From: CBEULR01 sp965544035
GTDB taxonomy: Bacteria; Bacillota; Desulfotomaculia; Desulfotomaculales; Desulforudaceae
DNA length: 64,000 nucleotides
NCBI GenBank assembly: GCA_965544035.1
Contig: CBEULR010000011.1
Location: 1-64,000, forward strand
Direction of reading: 5' to 3'
Every line of letters begins with the position of its first letter. Position 1 is the stretch's first letter. Positions 1 through 6,413 of this stretch are shown piece after piece. The position numbers and the translations under genes are program-made. Below the pieces are notes generated by a model. It saw only the letters and a program-made list of their open reading frames with translations. It made no database searches and was not told where the DNA came from.

Positions 1-1
1 C

Positions 2-127
2 TTACTTGACCGCGTGGACAATCTTGAACAGGGCCAAGGACTCTTACTTGACCGCATGGACAATCTTGAACAGGGCCAAGGACTCTTACTTGACCGCGTG
101 GACAATCTTGAACACAGCCAGGCCGAG
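2..127 (+). repeat. 42-bp in-frame tandem repeat
   Basis: Three consecutive 42-bp units begin at 2, 44 and 86. Units one and two differ at a single base (GTG versus ATG codon); the third diverges in its last third. The period is a multiple of three and encodes a 14-residue, two-heptad coiled-coil unit. Near-identity at DNA level suggests recent duplication and possible copy-number variation. More copies may lie upstream. Confidence 0.85.
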
Positions 128-361
128 CTCCAGTGCGGCCAGCAAACCCAGAATAGCAAGATCGACAAGCTACAATCCGACCTAACCAAGCTCTCTACGC
201 ATGTTGAAGGTGAAATCACCGAGAAGATTCGGGCCCTTTACGATTCCCGCGAAGTCGTAAGCAAGGCACTAGAACGCATCGAAAATAGGCTGGATCGGCA
301 AGACCAACGGCTTGATCTGCATTGGGATGAGATCGTGACCTTGCAGGCCAAGGTACGTTGA
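2..361 (+). CDS. Coiled-coil repeat protein, 5' end outside the window
   Basis: The frame is open from the first bases of the window and ends at TGA 359-361, so the start lies upstream. The visible part opens with about three copies of a 14-residue unit (LLLDRxDNLEQGQG), encoded by a nearly exact 42-bp repeat. It then runs into a charged heptad-like region rich in Leu, Asp, Glu, Arg and Gln (SKIDKLQSDL, ERIENRLDRQDQRL). This pattern predicts a long alpha-helical coiled coil. No enzymatic motif, signal peptide or membrane segment is visible. Similar short coiled-coil hypothetical proteins are common in Clostridia, but I cannot name a function. A hairpin terminator follows 36 bases after the stop. 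Confidence 0.7.
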   Translation, partial: LLDRVDNLEQGQGLLLDRMDNLEQGQGLLLDRVDNLEHSQAELQCGQQTQNSKIDKLQSDLTKLSTHVEGEITEKIRALYDSREVVSKALERIENRLDRQDQRLDLHWDEIVTLQAKVR

Positions 362-396
362 TCACCTTGGCTTTGCCTATCCTCCGATAATTCAAG

Positions 397-427
397 AAAC
401 CCGCGGAGCCTAGAGGCACGCGGGTTT
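397..427. terminator. Bidirectional hairpin terminator
   Basis: A 9-bp perfect stem (AAACCCGCG / CGCGGGTTT) encloses a 13-base loop between the coiled-coil gene and the oppositely oriented tRNA-Arg gene. The T-tract is only three bases on each side, so termination strength is uncertain. Confidence 0.55.
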
Positions 428-439
428 ACGTCACACTTA

Positions 440-514
440 TGGTGCGCCCGGCAGGAATCGAACCTGCGCACCTGGCTCCGGAGGCCAGTGCTCTATCCAC
501 TGAGCTACGGGCGC
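440..514 (-). tRNA. tRNA-Arg(CCG)
   Basis: The reverse strand folds as a full cloverleaf. The acceptor is GCGCCCG, the D arm contains AGCTCAGTGGATAGAGC, the anticodon stem is CTGGC/GCCAG around loop CTCCGGA (anticodon CCG), and the T arm contains GGTTCGATTCC. The 3' CCA is encoded at 440-442. It decodes the CGG arginine codon. Confidence 0.95.
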
Positions 515-581
515 TTGTCGCAAAGATCATTATACACCACCGGACCGGCAAAGGCAAGTTCCACATAACACCGGTGACGGC

Positions 582-1517
582 TTAAATGAGACCCGAGTTC
601 CGGAGAACCTTTCTCAGCACGTCGTCGGAATGACGCAGGGCGCCTTCCTCATTCGGCGCCAGCGGCAGCTCCAACACTTGTAACCGCCCCTCCCGCCCAA
701 CGACCGAGGGCAGGCTGAACGCGTTATCCTTGATACCGTATTGTCCGTCGATCAAACCCGAGACCGTAAGCACACTTTGCTGGTTCATAATGATTGCCTC
801 GCAGATGCGCCGCACACTCAGGCTCACCCCGTAATAGGTAGCGCCTTTGCGCGCGATAATCCGGGCCGCCGCGTTCCGCACCCCGTCCGCGAACCACTTG
901 CGGTCCGGTGTGGGAACTCCGCGCCTGGCACAAAACTCGTCCAGTTCCACGCCGGCAATGCTGGACCGGCTCCAGAGGAATACTTCGCTTTCACCGTGTT
1001 CACCCACCACATAAGCGTGCACGTTCCGGGCATCAACACGGCAGTGCTGGGCCAAGAGGTGGCGGAATCGGGCGCTGTCCAGCACGGTACCCGACCCGAT
1101 CACTCTCTCGGGCGGCAGACCGGTGTATTTCAGCGCTGCATACGTCAGGACATCAACGGGGTTGGTGACCATGAGCAGGACCCCGCCCGTCCAGTGCCGC
1201 ATTAGTCGATCGACAACATCGCGAACCACCTTCAGGTTGCGTTCGCACAGATCAAGCCTGGTTTCTCCCGGATGCTGGTTCGCGCCGGCGGCAAAAATGA
1301 CGATCCAGGCATCACGGCAGTCCGCATAGTCTCCCGAATAAATCTGCACGGGACCGGCAAAGGGAGTGCCGTCGGCAATGTCCAGCGCCTCCCCCTCCGC
1401 ACGCTCCCGATCGATATCAATCAGCACCAGTTCATTGACCAAACCGGAGTTCATCAGGGTATACGCGGTTGTTGCCCCCACCGCTCCGGCACCGATTACC
1501 ACAATCTTGGTCGGCAT
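582..1517 (-). CDS. ldh: L-lactate dehydrogenase
   Basis: A 311-residue NAD-dependent enzyme that interconverts pyruvate and L-lactate in the cytoplasm. The N-terminal Rossmann motif GAGAVG lies at about residues 9-14. The substrate loop reads GANQHPGETRLDL, with Gln81 in the position that separates lactate from malate dehydrogenases (malate enzymes carry Arg) and Arg87 as the catalytic loop arginine. The substrate-binding Arg is in DSAR (150), and the catalytic His174 is in GEHGESE. Length matches the family. I place the start at the second ATG (1517), which follows GGGGTGAG at good spacing; an ATG six codons earlier has no such site. It is monocistronic, with a -10 element just upstream. 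Confidence 0.93.
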   Translation of the reverse strand: MPTKIVVIGAGAVGATTAYTLMNSGLVNELVLIDIDRERAEGEALDIADGTPFAGPVQIYSGDYADCRDAWIVIFAAGANQHPGETRLDLCERNLKVVRDVVDRLMRHWTGGVLLMVTNPVDVLTYAALKYTGLPPERVIGSGTVLDSARFRHLLAQHCRVDARNVHAYVVGEHGESEVFLWSRSSIAGVELDEFCARRGVPTPDRKWFADGVRNAAARIIARKGATYYGVSLSVRRICEAIIMNQQSVLTVSGLIDGQYGIKDNAFSLPSVVGREGRLQVLELPLAPNEEGALRHSDDVLRKVLRNSGLI

Positions 1518-1538
1518 CTTCTCACCCCATCGCATTGT

Positions 1539-1544
1539 ATTATA
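1539..1544 (-). promoter_or_regulatory. -10 element of the ldh promoter
   Basis: A perfect TATAAT on the reverse strand about 22 bases before the chosen ldh start. No convincing -35 box lies 16-18 bases upstream, so the promoter may be weak or activator-dependent. The 5' leader would be very short. Confidence 0.45.
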
Positions 1545-1641
1545 CCCGGTATCGTCTGCCTCCTATGTTCTTTAACCCATAAATCGGCAGCTTTCAGTCA
1601 ATACTGTAGATAGATGAAGAGGAATGGGGTGTGGAGAATAT

Positions 1642-1803
1642 ATGGTAGGTCGTATCCTGATGTTTCTGTTGCGGACCTATATCCGGGTAATCTGGAGGAG
1701 AGGCGTGCACCGTATCGCGCTGCGCCTTCGGGATATGTTTTCGGTGCGCAATATTCTCGGTGAATCCGTGGGCACCTGGTGGGACATGCGTAAGATCAAG
1801 TGA
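1642..1803 (+). CDS. Possible small basic protein, 53 residues
   Basis: An ATG at 1642 follows GTGGAG with 5-6 bases spacing and opens a 53-codon frame ending at TGA 1801-1803. The product is basic and partly hydrophobic (MVGRILMFLLRTYIRVIW at the N-terminus, then an Arg-rich amphipathic stretch). Codon usage resembles neighbouring genes. It would overlap the 3' end of the convergent gene at 1796 by 8 bases. I do not recognise it; it may be a chance frame in the 280-base gap between ldh and the next gene. Confidence 0.35.
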   Translation: MVGRILMFLLRTYIRVIWRRGVHRIALRLRDMFSVRNILGESVGTWWDMRKIK

Positions 1804-2290
1804 ACGTGGGGCTAAGATCGGACGTCCTCCGCTCCCACTCATAATCAAAACTGATGACACGCCAGCCCTGCTTTAGGCAGGCCAGCGTAAACACACCCGT
1901 TCCATACCATTCCGATTCATCGGCCCAATCCCAGAAATAGACCCCCACCTCAACGCGCGCGTCATTGCCGTAGATTTCGATGGAACGCCTGTTCACTACC
2001 TCCACCTGAACTACGTTGTCGCTCGGCCATTCCTGCCACAGGCTGTTGGTCAGTTCGGTCAGCACGGGTCCGGCGTATGTTTTAGCCAGGATCCGCTCCA
2101 ACTCCTCCTTGGATTTCGCGGTGGTATACTCTAAAGAGGTGACGGCCCTGTCCACGACCTCCCATATCTCGCCCTCGGTTTCTGCAATCGAGCTTTGGCG
2201 TCCAACGGCATCGGACACATTCTCCAGGTACGCCCAGGCAACCAGCAGGGACACAACAGCGACACTGGTCAGAACGACAACCAACCGCAT
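1796..2290 (-). CDS. Hypothetical membrane-anchored or exported protein
   Basis: A 164-residue protein with an N-terminal hydrophobic helix of about 18 residues (LVVVLTSVAVVSLLVAWAYL) after a single Arg, consistent with an uncleaved anchor or signal peptide. The rest is soluble and acidic, with a pattern (DNVVQVEVVNRRSIEIYGND..., then ...FTLACLKQGWRVISFDYEW) that resembles NTF2-like extracytoplasmic domains in conserved hypothetical proteins, though I cannot confirm that. The ATG follows AAGGGTGATGGT. It appears to stand alone. No function can be assigned. Confidence 0.7.
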   Translation of the reverse strand: MRLVVVLTSVAVVSLLVAWAYLENVSDAVGRQSSIAETEGEIWEVVDRAVTSLEYTTAKSKEELERILAKTYAGPVLTELTNSLWQEWPSDNVVQVEVVNRRSIEIYGNDARVEVGVYFWDWADESEWYGTGVFTLACLKQGWRVISFDYEWERRTSDLSPTFT

Positions 2291-2425
2291 ACCATCACCC
2301 TTATAGAAAGATCTTCCTTAAAATATAATAGCCCTTTCCACCATTTATTTCCAGATAGTATCGTCCAACAAATGTCGATAAGATAGTAATTGATGATTTA
2401 ATACTGGTGGAGGTGGGTAAACAAC

Positions 2426-2701
2426 GTGGAACAGAACGGTGTGTACAGATCAAAGATCGAAAAACAGCTCGCCAGACTGGAACAACTGTTCAACCAGGAG
2501 CCGTTCGGCAAAGAATTTCAAGCCTGGAACACCCAAACCAAGATGCTCTTGCAGGGTATTTTCGGGGCACAGTCCCCGGAAGCGATTGAGTTTTGTGTGA
2601 CCGAATACAATTCAGGGGCCACCGATCGGCAAAAGGACTACGAGGAGCTGTTGAAGCATAAGAGAATTATGCTGGAGAAACTGATTGGCATCGTCAGATA
2701 G
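2426..2701 (+). CDS. Hypothetical helical protein
   Basis: A 91-residue soluble protein starting at GTG 2426, eight bases after a strong GGAGGTGGG. It is mostly charged and helical (SKIEKQLARLEQLFNQ at the start; RQKDYEELLKHKRIMLEKLIGIVR at the end), without membrane segment or metal motif. It is followed 61 bases later by a tiny membrane protein in the same orientation, so the two may be co-transcribed. I do not recognise the family. Confidence 0.7.
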   Translation: MEQNGVYRSKIEKQLARLEQLFNQEPFGKEFQAWNTQTKMLLQGIFGAQSPEAIEFCVTEYNSGATDRQKDYEELLKHKRIMLEKLIGIVR

Positions 2702-2762
2702 CGCCTCATGCATAAAGGCCACATCCCCGGCGAAAACTAGCGCCGTAAGGAGGTTTTCGATT

Positions 2763-2906
2763 ATGCCGGTGGATGGAACGCTTACCACAATTATCGTCCT
2801 GGTACTAATTGCGGGCGCCCTGGTTCTGCTGTTCCGGAAAAGGAACATCACCCTGACCGGTGAAAACGGCAACAAAGGGGCCGGCGGCCAGGAAGAAGAA
2901 AGGTAA
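2763..2906 (+). CDS. One-helix membrane mini-protein
   Basis: A 47-residue protein with ATG at 2763 after GTAAGGAGG. Residues 8-25 form one hydrophobic segment (TTIIVLVLIAGALVLLF), followed by RKRN and a polar Gly/Glu/Lys tail, so the C-terminus probably faces the cytoplasm. The AGALVLLFRK block resembles AGALFLIFRK in the 25-residue product at 4457, suggesting a small paralogous family. A terminator overlaps the end of the gene. Function unknown. Confidence 0.65.
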   Translation: MPVDGTLTTIIVLVLIAGALVLLFRKRNITLTGENGNKGAGGQEEER

Positions 2907-2937
2907 AGACCGGATCGCTTGACCCGGTCTTTTCTCT
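2905..2937. terminator. Bidirectional terminator
   Basis: Stem AAAGACCGG/CCGGTCTTT with a 10-base loop followed by a T-rich tail (TTTTCTCTTT) on the + strand. It separates the 47-residue gene from the convergent gene that stops at 2938 and could serve both. Confidence 0.75.
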
Positions 2938-3282
2938 TTATTGATAAAGCTTTCGAACGACGGTGGGCGGCTTCTCACGCAGGGCCAGGGGGTCGGACAG
3001 GGTCTCGTATGTCCCGTGCGCCGCCATCGTTACCACCACGCTATTCATAAAACCCAGCCCCAGGGCCCCGATGACATCCCTGGTCGGTCCCGCAAGATCG
3101 CCGCTCAGGTACAACACAAAAATCTGCAGCGAAAAGGCGATCATCCAGGCCACAATCCGGACCGATGAATCACGAAAAATCTTTTTCACAAAGCCTTTCA
3201 CAAACTGCGTCAGCAGAGTCACCACAGCCACCATACCGACCATTGTCTTAAGGTAATCCAGCGTAACGTAGTCTGTAGGCAT
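2938..3282 (-). CDS. Small membrane protein, holin-like appearance
   Basis: A protein of about 114 residues with three probable membrane segments: YLKTMVGMVAVVTLLTQFV, VRIVAWMIAFSLQIFVLYL and a C-terminal VIGALGLGFMNSVVVTMAA. A basic linker (KGFVKKIFRDSSVR) joins the first two. Size and topology resemble small phage-holin-like proteins found in Firmicute chromosomes, but there are no phage genes nearby, so this is only a resemblance. GGAAGG precedes the ATG by nine bases; GTG or TTG codons just upstream are alternatives. Confidence 0.65.
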   Translation of the reverse strand: MPTDYVTLDYLKTMVGMVAVVTLLTQFVKGFVKKIFRDSSVRIVAWMIAFSLQIFVLYLSGDLAGPTRDVIGALGLGFMNSVVVTMAAHGTYETLSDPLALREKPPTVVRKLYQ

Positions 3283-3380
3283 CGCCACCAACCTTCCTGC
3301 TGCTTGTCCGCTATAGGGATAGTATTAGACGCGATCATAATAAATCCTTCCACTCCTGATAATTTTTTCCATAAATTTCT

Positions 3381-4256
3381 TCATCGATCCCTCTCCTTGA
3401 GTCGGGCGAAGCTGAATACCCCGCATCCGCACGGACGAACCCGGTCGATCGTCCCCAGGTCTTCCGCGTACATACCCAACAGGAGGCTGAGATCCCGCGG
3501 CGAAAGACGTCTCCCGAAGCGCAGGCGTGCCTTACCCTGTAGGATAGCGGCCGCCCCGCTGATATGCGGTCCCGCCAGTGCTGTTCCCGAGACCAAAGCA
3601 TAGCGTCCGCTGAGATAGGTGCTGTAGGTTTCCGTCCCGAATGACATGAGTTCAGCATCGGGGGGGACATCCATACCCCAACCGGTTTTCTTTCCGTCAT
3701 CGACGGCAGCCACCGCCAGCACTTCGGGATACGCGGCCGGGTAAAGCCTTTCACCCGCTTGCGTTCCCGCCGCGCCGATGATCAGAATGCCGGCGTCCAG
3801 GCATTCGCGCACCGCAGCGTGCAGCTCATCGGGAGGCCGGGTGCCGCCGGCTGAAAGGTTTATCACATCCACGTCCTGCTCACAACACCACCGAAGGCCA
3901 GAGATCATATCGCGCCAATCGCCCTGTCCCTTGTCGTTCAGAACCTTGGCCGCGTATAGTTCCGCCTCGGGGGCCACCCCCTTGATCAAACCGTCTGCGG
4001 CTATGATCCCGCAGCAGAGGGTGGCGTGCCCGTGCCGGTCCCGTGCACCGGTGCCGGTAAAGTCCTCTCCCGCTGCCAGCTTCAAAGCCGGGTGATCGGG
4101 CACCCCGGTGTCCAGTACGCCGATCCTCACACCCGCTCCCTTAGTCTCACTCCATTCCAATTCGGCCCCGATCATCCGCACCCCGTACGGAATAGACGAC
4201 GGGACTTCCCTTGTCACCCGAAGAATACTGATCACCGGCAGCCTGCAGTCCGCCAT
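3381..4256 (-). CDS. Subtilisin-fold (S8) protein lacking catalytic Ser and oxyanion Asn: probable pseudoprotease
   Basis: A 291-residue protein spanning one whole subtilase domain without signal peptide or propeptide. The catalytic Asp is in VLDTG (D49) and the His in GHATLCCG (H77). The Ser motif, normally GTSMAxPH, reads GTALAGPH, so the nucleophile position 226 is Ala (codon GCA). The oxyanion-hole motif, normally AAGN, reads AAGT (T165, codon ACG). The fold-defining stretches VDVINLSAGG, YPAAYPEVLAVAAV and GPHISGAAAIL are intact, and there is no frameshift, so this looks like a maintained inactive homologue rather than a decaying gene. The domain is Cys-rich (CC at 81-82 and 124-125). 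The ATG at 4256 follows GGGGGAGTGGG; an ATG 14 codons earlier has no ribosome binding site. Role unknown; a binding or regulatory function is possible. Confidence 0.85.
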   Translation of the reverse strand: MADCRLPVISILRVTREVPSSIPYGVRMIGAELEWSETKGAGVRIGVLDTGVPDHPALKLAAGEDFTGTGARDRHGHATLCCGIIAADGLIKGVAPEAELYAAKVLNDKGQGDWRDMISGLRWCCEQDVDVINLSAGGTRPPDELHAAVRECLDAGILIIGAAGTQAGERLYPAAYPEVLAVAAVDDGKKTGWGMDVPPDAELMSFGTETYSTYLSGRYALVSGTALAGPHISGAAAILQGKARLRFGRRLSPRDLSLLLGMYAEDLGTIDRVRPCGCGVFSFARLKERDR

Positions 4257-4456
4257 CGTTCCCACTCCCCCACTATCACGGCCTTGCACTCGGTACATTT
4301 ATTAATCTATGCGGTACCGTAGTAGCCGGTCAGTATCCGGCGGGAGAGGCTGCAAGCGTGATTTTGGTTGGAAACCAGGATTTCCGGCTCTGAATGTGTA
4401 ATAATTAATTATGAAAACTGCGGAAGGCCCATTAATTGGCGGGAGGAGGTCCTGAA

Positions 4457-4534
4457 GTGGTCGAAATCCTGATCCTGATTGCCTTCGCGGGCGCCCTGTT
4501 CTTGATTTTTCGGAAGGGAACAGGTGGTGGTTGA
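4457..4534 (+). CDS. 25-residue membrane mini-protein
   Basis: A GTG at 4457 follows GGGAGGAGGT at seven bases, one of the strongest ribosome binding sites in the region. It opens a 25-codon frame: a hydrophobic helix (VEILILIAFAGALFLIF) followed by RKGTGGG. The AGALFLIFRK block resembles AGALVLLFRK in the product at 2763. It sits in an otherwise empty 470-base interval between the pseudoprotease gene and 4725. The following 190 bases hold only a GC-rich hairpin at about 4541-4561. Function unknown. Confidence 0.5.
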   Translation: MVEILILIAFAGALFLIFRKGTGGG

Positions 4535-4724
4535 GGTTAGTACCGCGCACCCGGAGGGTGCGGGTGTAGCCGGACCGGCCGGCCAGAGCTTTGAGCATAA
4601 AATTGGCGCGGCAGTTGAACGCTAAAGCCGGAAAAGCGCATGTGCGGACCGTGTCACAGGCCGGCTCGTGCGTTCCAACAGGACAAGCTGGATTTGAGAA
4701 GCAGGTTTAGGAGGTAGGGTTGAC

Positions 4725-4997
4725 ATGTTCCAACTTGATTCGCCCATCCGTGAGGAATTCTTTCGCTGGTGCGACCAGACGGTGCTCAAGCATGCCAAGG
4801 GCGAGGGTACCATTCTGAAACAGTGGAGACCCCATAAGCGGGATGACGGCCATTATGACCTTGTCTTCAATCTGGAGTTCCCCGGTGAAGGCACCGGCCA
4901 TTATGAAGTGCCGATCCCGGACAAGTACACCGTCCTGCTTGACCAAGAATACGCCCACGACCACGCCCACGAGGACGAACACCAAGAGCAGGTTTAA
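4725..4997 (+). CDS. Hypothetical acidic protein with His-rich tail
   Basis: A 90-residue soluble protein with ATG after TTTAGGAGGTAGGG. The body contains FNLEFPGEGTGHYEVPIPDKY and the last 15 residues are rich in His, Asp and Glu (HDHAHEDEHQEQ), which could bind metal. It begins a run of four co-directional genes (4725, 5045, 5306, 5986) ending before the 6.2-kb RNA gene. I do not recognise the family. Confidence 0.7.
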   Translation: MFQLDSPIREEFFRWCDQTVLKHAKGEGTILKQWRPHKRDDGHYDLVFNLEFPGEGTGHYEVPIPDKYTVLLDQEYAHDHAHEDEHQEQV

Positions 4998-5044
4998 GCA
5001 ACCCCGTAGGAAAACCCCGGCGGCAGGTAGAATATACATGGATT

Positions 5045-5290
5045 ATGACCAGACGAGACAATAACGTTTACGAATTCGATCCCAAGAGGCGAAGGCGTTC
5101 CAAGACCCGGTTCGACGGTGACCGGCTGCGCCTGGACCGAAAGAAGAAGGATAAGCCCGGCGGTTCGTACAAGGACTTCGAGAACCTTGTGCGGAACAGG
5201 CGGCTTAAGGCTTTTGCGATTTTCTTTGTATTCGTGCTCGCCTACGTTCTGGCGCGGCCCGTGATCAGCAGTCTGACATTGGGAAGGTAA
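5045..5290 (+). CDS. Basic protein with C-terminal membrane anchor
   Basis: An 81-residue protein. Residues 1-55 are strongly basic (DPKRRRRSKTRFDGDRLRLDRKKKDK), followed by one membrane helix near residues 56-74 (AFAIFFVFVLAYVLARPVI) and a short tail. The arrangement, a cytoplasmic basic arm on one helix, resembles FtsL- or septum-initiator-type small proteins, but I see no specific motif. It starts 48 bases after the previous gene and ends 16 bases before the TetR gene, so co-transcription is likely. Confidence 0.65.
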   Translation: MTRRDNNVYEFDPKRRRRSKTRFDGDRLRLDRKKKDKPGGSYKDFENLVRNRRLKAFAIFFVFVLAYVLARPVISSLTLGR

Positions 5291-5305
5291 GAAGAGAGGT
5301 ACCCG

Positions 5306-5926
5306 ATGCAACCAAAGACCCCGAAATCATCACGCACACGCAACAAAATCCTGAAGGCAGCCCGCCAGACCTTTGCCGAAAAGGGATTCGCCGGCACCAC
5401 AATCGAGGATATCGCAAACCGGGCAAAAGTCAACCGGGCTCATCCCTATGCTTTTTTCGCGGACAAGCGGGACCTTTACAACACCACGATGATCGAGTGT
5501 CTGAAGGTGTATAAGAGCGTCCTGGAAGACTGCCCGATTGAAGACGGCGACAGTCCGGTAACCAAACTGCGAAAAATCGTGGAGTCGATTCTGAAGATGG
5601 GGACGGAGTACCGGGAGTGTACCGATCTCTTCCGGTGGGACACGGCCAGCGGGAATCTCGTATTCGCTGATGCCTACCAGTCCGGCGGCAACTACGCTTT
5701 CTCCAAACTGGTCGACACCATACAAGAAGGCATCAGGACCGAGGTCTTTCGGCCGGACTTGGATGTAGCCGAAGCTTCCATGACGGTAATCATGATCTGC
5801 TTCCAGTACTTCCTGCGCCGGGAAGTGATTGAGTCCCTGCGCGGGCAGACACTTGAGGAATACTTTGCCCAACCGGGCGTCACCGAACGGATCGTCGATT
5901 ACTGTGTGCGCGTGCTCATCAGATAG
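5306..5926 (+). CDS. TetR/AcrR-family transcriptional regulator
   Basis: A 206-residue regulator. Residues 8-57 form the typical N-terminal helix-turn-helix domain (TRNKILKAARQTFAEKGFAGTTIEDIANRAKVNR..., then YAFFADKRDLY), where the usual YYHF is AYAFF-like. The C-terminal ligand-binding part is typical in length. The ATG follows GAAGAGAGG. It sits 16 bases after the basic membrane protein, which is the likeliest regulated neighbour. The effector cannot be inferred. No perfect palindrome was found in the short upstream gaps. Confidence 0.9.
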   Translation: MQPKTPKSSRTRNKILKAARQTFAEKGFAGTTIEDIANRAKVNRAHPYAFFADKRDLYNTTMIECLKVYKSVLEDCPIEDGDSPVTKLRKIVESILKMGTEYRECTDLFRWDTASGNLVFADAYQSGGNYAFSKLVDTIQEGIRTEVFRPDLDVAEASMTVIMICFQYFLRREVIESLRGQTLEEYFAQPGVTERIVDYCVRVLIR

Positions 5927-5985
5927 CCCCTGCTGTGTATAAATTCGGGACGGCAAACCACCTTATCTGTATAGGAGGTGGTTCA

Positions 5986-6123
5986 ATGCGTCTCGAGCGC
6001 GGAATCATCGAAGCCGGGTTCCTGGGCCTGTTGGCGGCGGGGATGCTCGCCTTCCTGTTTTTGATGGCCCGGCCGATAGCCCAGTCACGGCGCACCAAGA
6101 CGAGACCTCGGGAGCAAACTTGA
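5986..6123 (+). CDS. One-helix membrane mini-protein
   Basis: A 45-residue protein with ATG 5986 after ATAGGAGGTGG. A short amphipathic start (MRLERGIIEA) leads into one membrane helix (GFLGLLAAGMLAFLFLM) and a basic tail (RPIAQSRRTKTRPREQT). Topology resembles the products at 2763 and 4457 without sharing their AGAL-FRK block. It is probably the last gene of the 4725-6123 run. Function unknown. Confidence 0.6.
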   Translation: MRLERGIIEAGFLGLLAAGMLAFLFLMARPIAQSRRTKTRPREQT

Positions 6124-6154
6124 TTGAATTCTTCCCCGACTGCCGACCGGTCCC

Positions 6155-6183
6155 TTGCCGCGTTAAGCTCTATCAGGTATAAT
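6155..6183 (+). promoter_or_regulatory. Strong sigma-A-type promoter for the 6.2-kb RNA
   Basis: TTGCCG (6155-6160) and a perfect TATAAT (6178-6183) are separated by exactly 17 bases. Transcription would start near 6190, about 225 bases before the next coding start, which fits a dedicated RNA promoter. Confidence 0.75.
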
Positions 6184-6189
6184 GACAGT

Positions 6190-6378
6190 CAGAGAACTAT
6201 GTTCTTTACCGACCTTGAGCATGGTCGGGGGACTGCTTACCGGTGGAAGGGTAAGCTAATAAGCCCTGCAGTACAGCTCCACCCTGTACTGGCTCCGTGG
6301 TAAGGCTGGGGAACACGTCACAAAGGCCCCCAGCAGAAGGTAATTATCCCCGCTCGTTGGAAAACCGCGGGTTTTTTA
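6190..6378 (+). ncRNA. Structured small RNA of unassigned family, possible kissing-loop fold
   Basis: The segment between a strong promoter and a terminator folds into consecutive hairpins: CCGACC/GGTCGG (about 6209-6228), GCTTACC/GGTAAGC (6235-6241 with 6250-6256), CAGTACAG/CTGTACTG (6269-6276 with 6284-6291) and GCTGGGG/CCCCAGC (about 6304-6334). The loop of the second hairpin contains GGTGGA and the loop of the third contains TCCACC, which are fully complementary and could form a 6-bp loop-loop contact. The 5' TTTACC can pair with the 3' GGTAA to close the fold. The terminal hairpin CCCGC/GCGGG with TTTTTT (6349-6377) looks like an intrinsic terminator. Length (about 190 nt) is near that of 6S RNA, but several short hairpins do not match the usual 6S rod. 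A cis-acting leader for the downstream HAD gene is the alternative. I found no known riboswitch consensus. Confidence 0.6.
6349..6377 (+). terminator. Intrinsic terminator of the 6.2-kb RNA
   Basis: Stem CCCGC (6349-6353) with GCGGG (6367-6371), followed directly by six T residues. The stem is short but GC-only. It lies 36 bases before the TTG start of the HAD gene, so it could also act as an attenuator. Confidence 0.6.
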
Positions 6379-6413
6379 GTTTTCGGCACCTTTGCCAAAA
6401 GGGGTGAAGCCCT

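Noticed and set aside
741..1205. Long + strand open frame opposite ldh
   Set aside because: It is the antisense shadow of a clear lactate dehydrogenase gene with strong motif support.
6190..6378. Assignment of the structured RNA to a T-box, because of an ACCGCGG-like stretch near its end
   Set aside because: No TGGNACC antiterminator motif, no specifier-loop pattern and no aminoacylation gene downstream.
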